14,789 nucleotides of DNA from CAYQTO01 sp964420455 (GTDB lineage Bacteria > Sumerlaeota > Sumerlaeia > SLMS01): assembly GCA_964420455.1 (NCBI GenBank), contig CAYQTO010000089.1, positions 1-14,789 on the forward strand, in the 5' to 3' direction. Made by a program: the position numbers and the translations under genes. Of this stretch, positions 1 through 6,423 are shown piece by piece (the first letter of the stretch is position 1; each line of letters begins with the position of its first letter). The notes beneath the pieces are model-generated. The model ran no database searches. It was given only the letters and a program-made list of their open reading frames with translations, and was not told the origin of the DNA.

Positions 1-2053
1 CTTCCCTCCAGTCGACTCCATCCGTGAATTCCGCCACCGCGACCGACGGCACAATGCCACCCGCGCGCACAAACACCGGCGGGCTCCCCGGCGGGGCCAT
101 CACCACGTGCCACCCGTCCTTGCCACCTGTATAGACGTCGCCGGTGAACAGATGAACCCAGGACCCTCCGGGGAGGTACACAAGCCGCCGATCGCGCCCG
201 GGCTGGAGCACCGGTGCCACCAGCACGTCGCGCCCCAGCAGAAACTCGTCCCCCAGCGCGTGCGTCGTCCGGTCCTCCGGATACTCGAAGAACAGCGGCC
301 GGTTCACCGGCGCTCCCGTCTCCGCCGCCTCCACGAACAGCGTGTACAGATAAGGCAGCAGCCGCATCCGCGTCTCCACCATCCGCCGCGCCACCGCCTC
401 CGCCTCCTCGCCAAAGGACCACGGCTCCTGGCGGTGCGTCTTCTCCCGCGAGTGCACCCGGCAATACGGCTGGAACACCCCCCACTCGATCCACCGCATG
501 AACAACTCCGCGTTCCCGTCGCCGCCAAACCCACCAATGTCGCACCCAACGAAGGGAATCCCCGCCAGCCCCATGCTCAGGTTCAGCTGGATGTCGAACT
601 CGAGCTGCGACCAGTTCGAGAAGTTGTCCCCCGTCCACACCGCCGCGTGACGCTGCACGCCCGCCCAGCCGGACCGCGACAGCACGAACGGCCGCCTGTC
701 CGGCCGGTGTGCGTCAAACGCCTCCGCGCTCGCCCGCGCAAACGTCGCCCCGTACACATTGTGCAACGCCCCGTGCGCCCGCCGGAAACCCTCGTCCTCG
801 TGCACCAGGTCCTCCGGCAAGGTCCGTGTGTCTATACGGTCCCACAGCTCGAGGCCCTCTCCGTCCCCGCTCGTGTACCCGGCCGGATAACTCTTCGGGT
901 AGAACACCGCCGGCTCGTTCATGTCGTTCCACAGCCCCTCCACGCCCCTGTCGAAGATCGACTCCGCGATGTGCCTTCCCCAGGCCTCCCGGACGTCCGT
1001 TCGCGTGAAGTCCGGCCAGTTGGACGCCCCGGCCCAAAGGTGCCCCACCCACGGCTCCTCGTCCTCCCGCGCCAGGAACCATCCCTTCTCGTTGAACTCC
1101 TGCCACACGGGGAACGCCTCGTCCCGTGCCACCGCCGGGTTCAGGCTCGCCACCACGTGGAACCCTTGCTCGTTCAGTTCCCTTACCAGCCCTGCCCCGT
1201 CGGGAAACTTCACCGGGTCCCACTCGAACACGTGCCCCTCGCGCATGTACTCGAAGTCCAGAAAGATCACATCGCAGGGGAAATGGCGGTCACGAAACCG
1301 CCGCGCGATGTCCCGCACCATCGCATCGGGCTGATAGGTCCACCGGCACTGGTGGTACCCGATCGCCCACAGGGGCGGCCGCACGATCCTTCCCGTCAGA
1401 TCCGTGTACAGGCGCAGGATCTCCCGCGGCGTCTCCGCCAGGAAGAAATACAGATCCAGGTTCCCCTGGCTCGCGAGGAACCGCGCCGTGTCGTGGTCCG
1501 TCACCCCAAGGTCGTATTCGCAAAGCCCCGGATTATCGAGGAACACCCCGAACCACCCCGCCCCGTCGAAATGGAGCGAGAAGGGCACCTGGCAGTAGAA
1601 ATCCTGTTCGGGGTGGTGATGATGATCGTCCATGTTCCAGAACCGGTGGCGGCGGCGCGCCCGGTCGAGCACCTCGCCCCGTTCCCCGAGACCGTAGACC
1701 CGCTCACCCGGCGCCATCGCCTTCAGGAACGCCGCCCCCTCTTCCGTGCCCACCAACCCCGGGGTTGCGCTCCGGATCACCGTTCGCCCGCCCGGCCCCT
1801 CCACCACCAGCCGCCCCGCATCCCCCTCCCAGAACGCCCGATACCCCCCCGTCCTTGCCTCGTGGCGACGCTCCGAATCCCTTACCGGAAGTCCCTCCCG
1901 CGCCCCTTCCACGCCATAAGACGGGTAATCCACCAAGCCCCCGGGCGGGAAGGCCGTCACCCTCAGGATTCCCTCTGCGGGCACGGACAGATGGCAATCG
2001 AGGGGCTTTCCGCTGGTCTGGGCCTGCATTTCCGTGGGGATTCCGGCGGGCAT
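1..2053 (-). CDS. Glycoside hydrolase family 31, alpha-glucosidase type (C-terminus cut by window edge)
   Basis: A single open frame reads leftward from ATG at 2053-2051 to the window edge (684 codons, no stop reached). GH31 enzymes hydrolyse terminal alpha-linked glucose or xylose from oligosaccharides with retention. The N-terminal beta-sandwich covers roughly residues 1-225 (with a YGLGERG motif) and the catalytic barrel starts near PPLWAIGYHQCRWTY at 226. The nucleophile motif GLWNDMNEP places the catalytic Asp at 377. The acid/base motif WTGDNFSNW places it at Asp476. The visible C-terminal part looks like the proximal beta domain, so perhaps only the distal domain is missing. The start is supported by AAGGA six bases upstream and by an in-frame TGA further upstream with no other ATG between. 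No signal peptide is visible, so the enzyme is probably cytoplasmic. The WNDMNEP form favours alpha-glucosidase over alpha-xylosidase, but the substrate cannot be fixed from sequence. Confidence 0.93.
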   Translation of the reverse strand, partial: MPAGIPTEMQAQTSGKPLDCHLSVPAEGILRVTAFPPGGLVDYPSYGVEGAREGLPVRDSERRHEARTGGYRAFWEGDAGRLVVEGPGGRTVIRSATPGLVGTEEGAAFLKAMAPGERVYGLGERGEVLDRARRRHRFWNMDDHHHHPEQDFYCQVPFSLHFDGAGWFGVFLDNPGLCEYDLGVTDHDTARFLASQGNLDLYFFLAETPREILRLYTDLTGRIVRPPLWAIGYHQCRWTYQPDAMVRDIARRFRDRHFPCDVIFLDFEYMREGHVFEWDPVKFPDGAGLVRELNEQGFHVVASLNPAVARDEAFPVWQEFNEKGWFLAREDEEPWVGHLWAGASNWPDFTRTDVREAWGRHIAESIFDRGVEGLWNDMNEPAVFYPKSYPAGYTSGDGEGLELWDRIDTRTLPEDLVHEDEGFRRAHGALHNVYGATFARASAEAFDAHRPDRRPFVLSRSGWAGVQRHAAVWTGDNFSNWSQLEFDIQLNLSMGLAGIPFVGCDIGGFGGDGNAELFMRWIEWGVFQPYCRVHSREKTHRQEPWSFGEEAEAVARRMVETRMRLLPYLYTLFVEAAETGAPVNRPLFFEYPEDRTTHALGDEFLLGRDVLVAPVLQPGRDRRLVYLPGGSWVHLFTGDVYTGGKDGWHVVMAPPGSPPVFVRAGGIVPSVAVAEFTDGVDWRE

Positions 2054-2180
2054 GGGAAATCCTTCGTTCGGGATTGCGGTGGCGTGGTTGAGCGGTTCAA
2101 ATCAACCGCGTGATGGTAACAATAACACCTTTCCCCGCGTGTCGAGACCTTTCTCCGCCGCCCTCCAACAGGAAAACCTC
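2054..2180. promoter_or_regulatory. Divergent intergenic region between GH31 and ADP-ribosylglycohydrolase genes
   Basis: This 127-base gap lies between two divergent starts, so promoters for both directions should sit here or inside the genes. It contains an AT-rich island (about 2111-2131, GGTAACAATAACACC) that stands out in GC-rich surroundings. It also has a 6-bp inverted repeat, GGTTGA (2086-2091) and TCAACC (2102-2107), separated by 10 bases, that could be an operator. I could not find a convincing -35/-10 pair on either strand, so the regulatory role is inferred from position and composition only. Confidence 0.35.
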
Positions 2181-3296
2181 ATGACTTCTCCCCATCTGGA
2201 AAACCGCTGGCGCGGCGCCGTCCTCGGCTCCGCCCTCGGCGATACCCTCGGATCACCCTTTGAATTTCAACCAGTTACCCTCGCCCACACCCTCGGCGGC
2301 GCCCCCTGGATTTCCGCCCTCCACGGAGCCCCCGAATCCACCGGCCCGCACCACGCCTGGGGGTCTCCCCCGCCCCGCGCCGCCGGCACCGACGACGTCC
2401 GCTATCACGCGGTCTTCCTCCGCCAGACCCTCGAAAACCGCCGCCCACCAACCCCCGTCGAGTACGCCCAGCGCGTCCTCCACATCCACGCCCATCCCCA
2501 CGCCCATTTCCCCGACTTCCCCACCGAAACACGCCAGCAGTGGGCCCCCCTCGTCCCCTGCGCCCGCGGATTCCTCGGCATCGGCGACCCAGAATACCCC
2601 CACCTCTCTCCGGAGGAACTCCATCGCCGCTCTTTCGGACTCTCCTTTCCTGTCCTCCTCGGCCTCATCAGCTTCCCCACCTACGGGCTCCTTCGGCCCG
2701 GAGCCCCCCACGCCGCCTACTCCGGCGCCTTTCGCCTCGGCTACCACGAGATCGGCTACGCCGCCGAAGTAAACGGCTTCTTCGCCGCCCTCCTCGCCCT
2801 CGCCGCCGTCGGCGCCTCCCCCCGCGAGGCCCTCGACACCGCCCTCGCCATCAATCCCATGTCCCTCGGCAACATGTTCGAAGGCCCCTACGTCGCCCAC
2901 CGCCTCCCCGCCTTCCTCCGCGACCTCGATGCCCTAACCTGCGACGACCAGACCCTCGCCTCCTGGCTCTCCGCCCGCTTCTCCTCCTCCCACCCCTTCG
3001 ACCCCTACCGCTCCCTCTGCATCGCCCTCGCCGCCCTCCTCCGCTGCGACGGCGACGGACTCCGCGCCCTCCTCCTCGCCGTCAACATCACCGACACCCA
3101 CCCCCAATACCCCACCTTCATGGACATCGACTGCTACGGCTCCATCACCGGCGCCCTCGTTGGTGCCTTCCATGGTGACGACGCCTTTCCGCCGGACCTC
3201 CTGGCCCTCGTCCAGGAGGTCAACCAGGCCCATTACGGGATTGACCTCGAGTCCCTCGCCCGCGGCGCTGCCGCCATCGCCTCTCCGCACCCCTGA
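2181..3296 (+). CDS. ADP-ribosylglycohydrolase family protein
   Basis: This 371-residue protein matches the ADP-ribosyl-glycohydrolase (DraG/ARH) fold family, whose members remove ADP-ribose from proteins or small molecules using a binuclear metal site. The N-terminus has the family motif RWRGAVLGSALGDTLGSPFEF (residues 9-29). The first metal-site signature is GTDD at 69-72. The second is MDIDCYGSITGALVGAFHG (314-332), with Asp315 and Asp317 in the usual metal-ligand positions. The frame is open further upstream to ATG 2034, but that would overlap the divergent GH31 gene. ATG 2181 has AGGAA at a good distance and begins where the family normally starts. The coding strand is strikingly C-rich. 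ribH follows 73 bases later on the same strand and may be cotranscribed. The family is heterogeneous, so the true substrate (ADP-ribosylated protein, dinitrogenase reductase, or a small molecule) is unknown. Confidence 0.88.
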   Translation: MTSPHLENRWRGAVLGSALGDTLGSPFEFQPVTLAHTLGGAPWISALHGAPESTGPHHAWGSPPPRAAGTDDVRYHAVFLRQTLENRRPPTPVEYAQRVLHIHAHPHAHFPDFPTETRQQWAPLVPCARGFLGIGDPEYPHLSPEELHRRSFGLSFPVLLGLISFPTYGLLRPGAPHAAYSGAFRLGYHEIGYAAEVNGFFAALLALAAVGASPREALDTALAINPMSLGNMFEGPYVAHRLPAFLRDLDALTCDDQTLASWLSARFSSSHPFDPYRSLCIALAALLRCDGDGLRALLLAVNITDTHPQYPTFMDIDCYGSITGALVGAFHGDDAFPPDLLALVQEVNQAHYGIDLESLARGAAAIASPHP

Positions 3297-3369
3297 ATCC
3301 TTTGCCGTTGCGCGCCCAGCCCCGCTGCCCTCCCTTGGCCCCTCCCATCGCCCCCGACCGGAGCCCCCC

Positions 3370-4074
3370 ATGGCCGTCCCAAGCATCCCCACCATCTCCG
3401 CCCCTCTCGATGCCGCGGGCCTCCGCCTCGCCCTCGTCGTCAGCCGCTACAACGCCCTCGTCACCGAGCAACTCCTCGCCGGCGCCCTCGACGCCATCGT
3501 CCGCCATGGCGGCCGCGAGGACGACCAGCTCCTGGTCTGGGCCCCCGGAGCCTTCGAGATTCCCCTCCTGGTCCGCGGCGTCCTCGAACGGGGCGGCATC
3601 GACGGCGTCATCGCCCTCGGCTGCGTCATGAAGGGCGAAACCCCCCACAACGATCACATCGCCGCCGAGGTGGTGAAGGGCATCGGCAGCCTCTCGCTCC
3701 AGTACGGGGTCCCCGTGGGCTTTGGCGTGCTGACCCCCCACACCCTCGAGCAGGCGCTCCACCGCGCCGGAGCCAAGATGGGCAACAAGGGCGCCGAGGC
3801 GGCCCTGGCGGTCATCGAATCCGCCCGGGCGCTGCGCTCCCTCCGGGAAAAGAAACCCCCCTCCACCACCGGCCGAAATATCCCTTGCCAAGGGCGGGGC
3901 CGTTGGCCTTGCTTTCCGGCCTTCGGGTATTCGCGTTCCCGGGACGGCGAACTGTCGCCTGCCGCGGCCCCGCAGGGGTATAGCTCAATTGGTAGAGCAG
4001 CGGTCTCCAAAACCGCAGGTTGGGGGTTCGAGTCCCTCTGCCCCTGCCACTGTCCGCGACGGCGTCGAAAGTGA
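3370..4074 (+). CDS. ribH: 6,7-dimethyl-8-ribityllumazine synthase (RibH), frame continues through tRNA-Trp
   Basis: Lumazine synthase condenses 5-amino-6-ribitylamino-uracil with dihydroxybutanone phosphate in the penultimate step of riboflavin synthesis. Recognisable motifs are VSRYN (24-28), APGAFEIPL (58-66), the active-site loop ALGCVMKGETPHNDH (82-96, catalytic His93), FGVLT (118-122) and AGAKMGNKGAEAA (133-145). The start is ATG 3370 with GGAG at 3360-3363; an open frame upstream to 3160 overlaps the previous gene and is not needed. The family domain ends near residue 160, but no stop follows. The frame runs 75 or so residues further, through the complete tRNA-Trp gene, to TGA 4072-4074. 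In the 39 codons before the tRNA (163-201), 28 end in G or C; in the first 39 codons of the gene, 35 do. The tail therefore looks non-coding. I infer a lost stop codon or a sequencing error; the functional protein is probably about 160 aa. Confidence 0.9.
   Translation: MAVPSIPTISAPLDAAGLRLALVVSRYNALVTEQLLAGALDAIVRHGGREDDQLLVWAPGAFEIPLLVRGVLERGGIDGVIALGCVMKGETPHNDHIAAEVVKGIGSLSLQYGVPVGFGVLTPHTLEQALHRAGAKMGNKGAEAALAVIESARALRSLREKKPPSTTGRNIPCQGRGRWPCFPAFGYSRSRDGELSPAAAPQGYSSIGRAAVSKTAGWGFESLCPCHCPRRRRK
3974..4049 (+). tRNA. tRNA-Trp (anticodon CCA)
   Basis: A complete 76-base cloverleaf including an encoded CCA end. The acceptor stem AGGGGTA (3974-3980) pairs with TGCCCCT, with one T-G wobble. 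The D stem is GCTC/GAGC with loop AATTGGTA. The anticodon stem is GCGGT/ACCGC and its loop CTCCAAA puts CCA at 4007-4009. The T arm is GGGGG-TTCGAGT-CCCTC, followed by discriminator G and CCA (4047-4049). tRNA-Trp immediately before secE is a common bacterial arrangement. The two are 30 bases apart and probably share a transcript, with RNase P and 3' processing releasing the tRNA. Confidence 0.97.
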
Positions 4075-4079
4075 GAGAC

Positions 4080-4292
4080 ATGGCTGAAAAACCGGGGTTC
4101 TTCGCCCGCCTGAATATCTTCATGGGCGAAGTAAGAACAGAGTTGAGCAAGGTCGTCTGGCCCACCCAGGAGGAGACGAAGACCTACACCATTGTGGTCC
4201 TCATCACCACCCTTCTCATCTCCTCCGCGATCGGCCTCTGGGACCTGGGCCTGACCCGCCTTATGGGCCTGATTTTCGGATTCAACGCGTGA
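4080..4292 (+). CDS. secE: Preprotein translocase subunit SecE
   Basis: SecE stabilises SecY in the SecYEG protein-export channel of the inner membrane. This is the short 70-residue, single-span form. An amphipathic N-terminal helix contains the conserved EVRTELSKVVWPTQEET (17-33). One hydrophobic segment follows at about 37-60 (rich in V, I, L, with TYTIVVLITTLLISS). The start ATG 4080 has only a weak upstream GAGAG. It lies 30 bases after tRNA-Trp and 5 bases after the stop of the frame that runs on from ribH. Its TGA overlaps a possible GTG start of nusG, in line with the very common secE-nusG pairing. Confidence 0.95.
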   Translation: MAEKPGFFARLNIFMGEVRTELSKVVWPTQEETKTYTIVVLITTLLISSAIGLWDLGLTRLMGLIFGFNA

Positions 4293-4306
4293 GGGAGGCC
4301 ACCGAC

Positions 4307-4834
4307 TTGAACTGGTATGCCATCTACACGCACTCGAGCTTCGAGAAGCGCGTCAAACGCGACATCGAGCACCGCGCCTCCGTGGAGGGCCTGCGCGCCA
4401 AGGTCGGCGAGATCATCATCCCCGAGGAGCGCATCGTCGAGATCAAGGACGGCAAGCGCAAGGAATCCTCCAAGAACTTCATGCCCGGCTACGTCTTCAT
4501 CCGCATGGAGGAGGACGAGGAGCTGTTCAAGATGATCCGCGAGATCAACGGCGTCTCCATGTTCGTCGGCGCCGACGACAAGCCCACGCCGATCTCCGAG
4601 GAAGAAGTCAACAACGTCCTCGGCGTCATGGAAGACAAGCAGGAGAAGCCCAAGCCCGAAATCAAGTTCCGCAAGGGCGACCAGGTGAAGGTCATCGAGG
4701 GTCCCTTCGCGAACTTTGTTGGCACGGTGGAAGACATCGATTTTGATCGCGCCCGCCTCAAGGTGATGGTGTCGATCTTTGGCCGGTCCACCCCGGTGGA
4801 TCTTGCCGTTCTGGAAGTGGAAAAAGCGAGCTAA
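4307..4834 (+). CDS. nusG: Transcription termination/antitermination protein NusG
   Basis: NusG binds RNA polymerase across the clamp, increases processivity, aids Rho-dependent termination and couples transcription to translation. The N-terminal NGN domain begins MNWYAIYTHSSFEKRV and includes FMPGYVFIRM (58-67). The C-terminal KOW domain is at about 121-172 (FRKGDQVKVIEGPFANFVG, then VSIFGRSTPVDL). I chose the TTG start at 4307 (175 aa) because GAGGGAGG (4291-4298) sits eight bases before it and the protein then starts exactly at the family's WYAIY region. The alternative is GTG 4289, overlapping the secE stop as GTGA, which would add six residues (181 aa) but has no ribosome binding site. 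No insertion between NGN and KOW domains is visible. Confidence 0.96.
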   Translation: MNWYAIYTHSSFEKRVKRDIEHRASVEGLRAKVGEIIIPEERIVEIKDGKRKESSKNFMPGYVFIRMEEDEELFKMIREINGVSMFVGADDKPTPISEEEVNNVLGVMEDKQEKPKPEIKFRKGDQVKVIEGPFANFVGTVEDIDFDRARLKVMVSIFGRSTPVDLAVLEVEKAS

Positions 4835-4903
4835 CCTCGGCCCGCGAAAAAAACAAAGAGGGAGCGGTGTGCGCGCCACGCCGCGTTTCACGGGAGTCAG
4901 AAG

Positions 4904-5335
4904 ATGGCCAAGAAAGTCGTCGGATCGATCAAGCTGCAGTGTCCTGCCGGAGGCGCCAACCCCGCCCCGCCGGTCGGCCCCGCCCTGGGCCAGCACGGCC
5001 TCAACATCATGGACTTCTGCAAGCAGTTCAACGCCCGGACCAACAAGCCCGAACTCCAGGGCCTCATCGTCCCGGCTGTCATCACGGTCTTCTCGGACCG
5101 CTCGTTCACCTTCGAGCTCAAGACACCCCCCGCCCCGGTGCTCCTCATCAAGGCTGCCGGCCTCAAGAAGGGCTCCGGCGTCCCCAACAAGGACAAGGTC
5201 GGCAAGGTGACCCGCGCCCAGCTCGAGGAAATCGCCACAATGAAGATGAAGGATCTTAACGCCGGCAGCCTCGAGACCGCCGTCAGCATGATTGCCGGCA
5301 CCGCCCGCAGCATGGGAATCGAAGTCAGCGATTGA
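4904..5335 (+). CDS. rplK: 50S ribosomal protein L11
   Basis: L11 binds the GTPase-associated centre of 23S rRNA at the base of the stalk. It is needed for factor function and the RelA-dependent stringent response. The 143-residue protein is of usual length. The proline-rich N-terminal domain carries PPVGPALGQHGLNIMDFCKQFN (about 22-43), the thiopeptide-sensing region. The C-terminal rRNA-binding domain carries KTPPAPVLLIKAAGLKKGSG (73-92). GGGAG seven bases before ATG 4904 serves as the ribosome binding site. A 69-base gap with nothing distinctive follows nusG, and the gene is followed by the structured rplA leader. Confidence 0.97.
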   Translation: MAKKVVGSIKLQCPAGGANPAPPVGPALGQHGLNIMDFCKQFNARTNKPELQGLIVPAVITVFSDRSFTFELKTPPAPVLLIKAAGLKKGSGVPNKDKVGKVTRAQLEEIATMKMKDLNAGSLETAVSMIAGTARSMGIEVSD

Positions 5336-5345
5336 CGGGAACACC

Positions 5346-5377
5346 GTCGGCCGGTTCCTTCTCCTCCCGCGGCCGAC
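5346..5377 (+). other. Hairpin in the rplK-rplA gap
   Basis: GTCGGCCG (5346-5353) and CGGCCGAC (5370-5377) form a perfect 8-bp stem with a 16-base loop, ten bases after the rplK stop and followed by ACATTTTG. It could be a weak terminator. It might also switch with the L1-site structure downstream: GGCCGG at 5349-5354 is also complementary to CCGGCC at 5407-5412. The function is inferred only. Confidence 0.4.
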
Positions 5378-5384
5378 ACATTTT

Positions 5385-5423
5385 GTGGGAGGCCGGGCCA
5401 GCGAGCCCGGCCGCTTGAACCAC
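5385..5423 (+). promoter_or_regulatory. L1 ribosomal protein leader: 23S rRNA L1-site mimic before rplA
   Basis: The RNA would fold as an outer stem GTGG (5385-5388) with CCAC (5420-5423), an asymmetric internal loop (GA on the 5' side, GCTTGAA at 5413-5419 on the 3' side) and an inner 8-bp stem GGCCGGGC/GCCCGGCC (5391-5398/5405-5412) capped by CAGCGA. The layout GTGGGAGGC, stem, GCCG..TTGAA..CCACC closely matches the L1-binding helices 76-78 of bacterial 23S rRNA as I remember them. The rplA ribosome binding site (GGAG, 5425-5428) begins two bases after the structure. L1 binding would therefore block initiation of rplA. L1 autoregulation by rRNA mimicry is established in other bacteria and archaea; its use here is inferred from sequence. 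Confidence 0.8.
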
Positions 5424-5436
5424 CGGAGTCATCCAC

Positions 5437-6135
5437 ATGCCCAAGCACGGCAAGAAGTACCGCGAAAAAGCAGCCCTCGTCGACAAGACCAAGCGCTATG
5501 GCATTGACGAGGCCGTTGGCCTGCTCAAGCAGGTCACCTTCGCCAAATTCAACGAGTCGGTGAACCTCGACATCCGACTCGGGGTTGACCCCCGCGCCGC
5601 CAACCAACAGGTCCGCGGCACCGTCGCCCTTCCCCATGGCACCGGCAAGACCATCCGCGTCGCCGTCTTTGCCAAGGGCGACAAGGCCAAGGAAGCCGAG
5701 CAGGCGGGAGCCGACGTGGTCGGGGCCGACGACCTTGCCGAGAAGATCCAGGGCGGCTTTCTGGACTTCGACAAGGCCATCGCCACGCCCGACATGATGC
5801 GCGTCGTCGGCAAGCTCGGCAAGATCCTGGGGCCCCGCAACATGATGCCCAACCCCAAGGCCGGCACCGTCACCATGAACCTCGCCGACGCGATTCAGGA
5901 AATGAAGGCGGGCCGCATCGAGTACAAGCTCGACCGTTTCGGCATCATTCACCTCAACGTTGGCAAGCTCGCCTTCGACGAGGGCCAGATCCGCGACAAT
6001 GTGCGGACCCTCCTCGAGGCGCTCGTCCGCGCCAAGCCCTCCGCCGCCAAGGGGCGCTACATGCGCTCGGTCGTCCTGTCCAGCACCATGAGTCCGGGCA
6101 TCCGGCTCGACACCGCCGAGGTCGAGGCACTGTAA
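5437..6135 (+). CDS. rplA: 50S ribosomal protein L1
   Basis: L1 forms the mobile stalk near the ribosomal E site, helps release deacylated tRNA, and is a translational repressor of its own mRNA. The 232-residue protein has the normal length. The signature KLGKILGPRNMMPNPKAGTVT lies in the second domain. N-terminal MPKHGKKYREK and the C-terminal RYMRSVVLSSTMSPGIRLD are typical. The start ATG 5437 follows GGAG (5425-5428) by eight bases. The ribosome binding site directly abuts the L1-site-like hairpin, which suggests feedback control specifically of rplA, possibly also of rplK through coupling or RNA decay. Confidence 0.97.
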   Translation: MPKHGKKYREKAALVDKTKRYGIDEAVGLLKQVTFAKFNESVNLDIRLGVDPRAANQQVRGTVALPHGTGKTIRVAVFAKGDKAKEAEQAGADVVGADDLAEKIQGGFLDFDKAIATPDMMRVVGKLGKILGPRNMMPNPKAGTVTMNLADAIQEMKAGRIEYKLDRFGIIHLNVGKLAFDEGQIRDNVRTLLEALVRAKPSAAKGRYMRSVVLSSTMSPGIRLDTAEVEAL

Positions 6136-6423
6136 GGTAACCAGCCCGGGCACCTCCGTGCGCCCGGGCCACCCAAGTTTCCCGCCCCTGGGGGCGGGCA
6201 AGGCCGCAAGGCCGCAAAAAAACGAGACCGACCGGGGCCAGAGACAGCGGGAGGCGCGACGCGCGCCGTAAGGGGTTCCCCCCCTCCCGCCGAGGCCCGG
6301 AGCGTCCTCCAATCGGAAGGGTCGGCCCCCGCCCCCGGCGGGACCCACGCCCCCCCCCTTGGATCGCCCGGGCACACGTCATTCGCCCGGGCGATCGTCG
6401 TTTGGAAAGGAGGAACCGCAAGA
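6136..6423 (+). promoter_or_regulatory. Structured rplJL leader (candidate L10-L12 autoregulatory region)
   Basis: The 288-base gap is dense in inverted repeats. From 5' to 3' they are: GCCCGGGCAC/GTG-CG-CCCGGGC (6144-6169); CCCGCCCC/GGGGCGGG (6181-6188/6191-6198); a tandem AAGGCCGC repeat (6200-6215) followed by seven A; an outer stem GCGGGAGG/CCTCCCGC (6247-6254/6283-6290) enclosing GC-rich material including GGGG-TT-CCCC; and a 12-bp hairpin just before the ribosome binding site. The gap before rplJ is where many bacteria place the L10 leader bound by the L10(L12)4 complex. I could not match its kink-turn consensus by eye, so the L10 assignment rests on position and structure. Confidence 0.5.
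6362..6396 (+). other. Perfect 12-bp hairpin just upstream of the rplJ ribosome binding site
   Basis: GATCGCCCGGGC (6362-6373) and GCCCGGGCGATC (6385-6396) are exact reverse complements with an 11-base loop. GTCGTTTGG follows, then the ribosome binding site AAAGGAGG (6406-6413). The short T run is too weak for a confident terminator. The element could be an attenuator, a spacer that keeps the ribosome binding site open, or the terminal part of the L10 leader. Its GCCCGGGC core is self-complementary and occurs again at 6144-6151 and 6162-6169, so alternative long-range pairing is possible. Confidence 0.6.

Noticed and set aside
107..2113. 668-codon open frame on the + strand opposite the GH31 gene
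   Set aside because: It is antisense to a clearly recognisable GH31 frame, is rich in Arg/Pro/His as expected from the complement of high-GC3 coding sequence, and has no known motif.
2034..2180. N-terminal extension of the ADP-ribosylglycohydrolase gene to ATG 2034
   Set aside because: It would overlap the start of the divergent GH31 gene and adds residues without family similarity; ATG 2181 has a ribosome binding site.
3885..3933. Possible promoter for tRNA-Trp-secE (TTGCCA at 3885, TTGGCC at 3903, TATTCG at 3928)
   Set aside because: Matches are weak and the spacings poor (19 bases for the best pair); the operon may start upstream.
6200..6222. Tandem AAGGCCGC repeat with A7 as a terminator for the minus strand
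   Set aside because: On the minus strand the T run would precede rather than follow the hairpin at 6181-6198, and no minus-strand gene lies there.
4184..6375. Long minus-strand open frames opposite nusG, rplK and rplA
   Set aside because: They overlap essential genes with clear family motifs and show only shadow composition.
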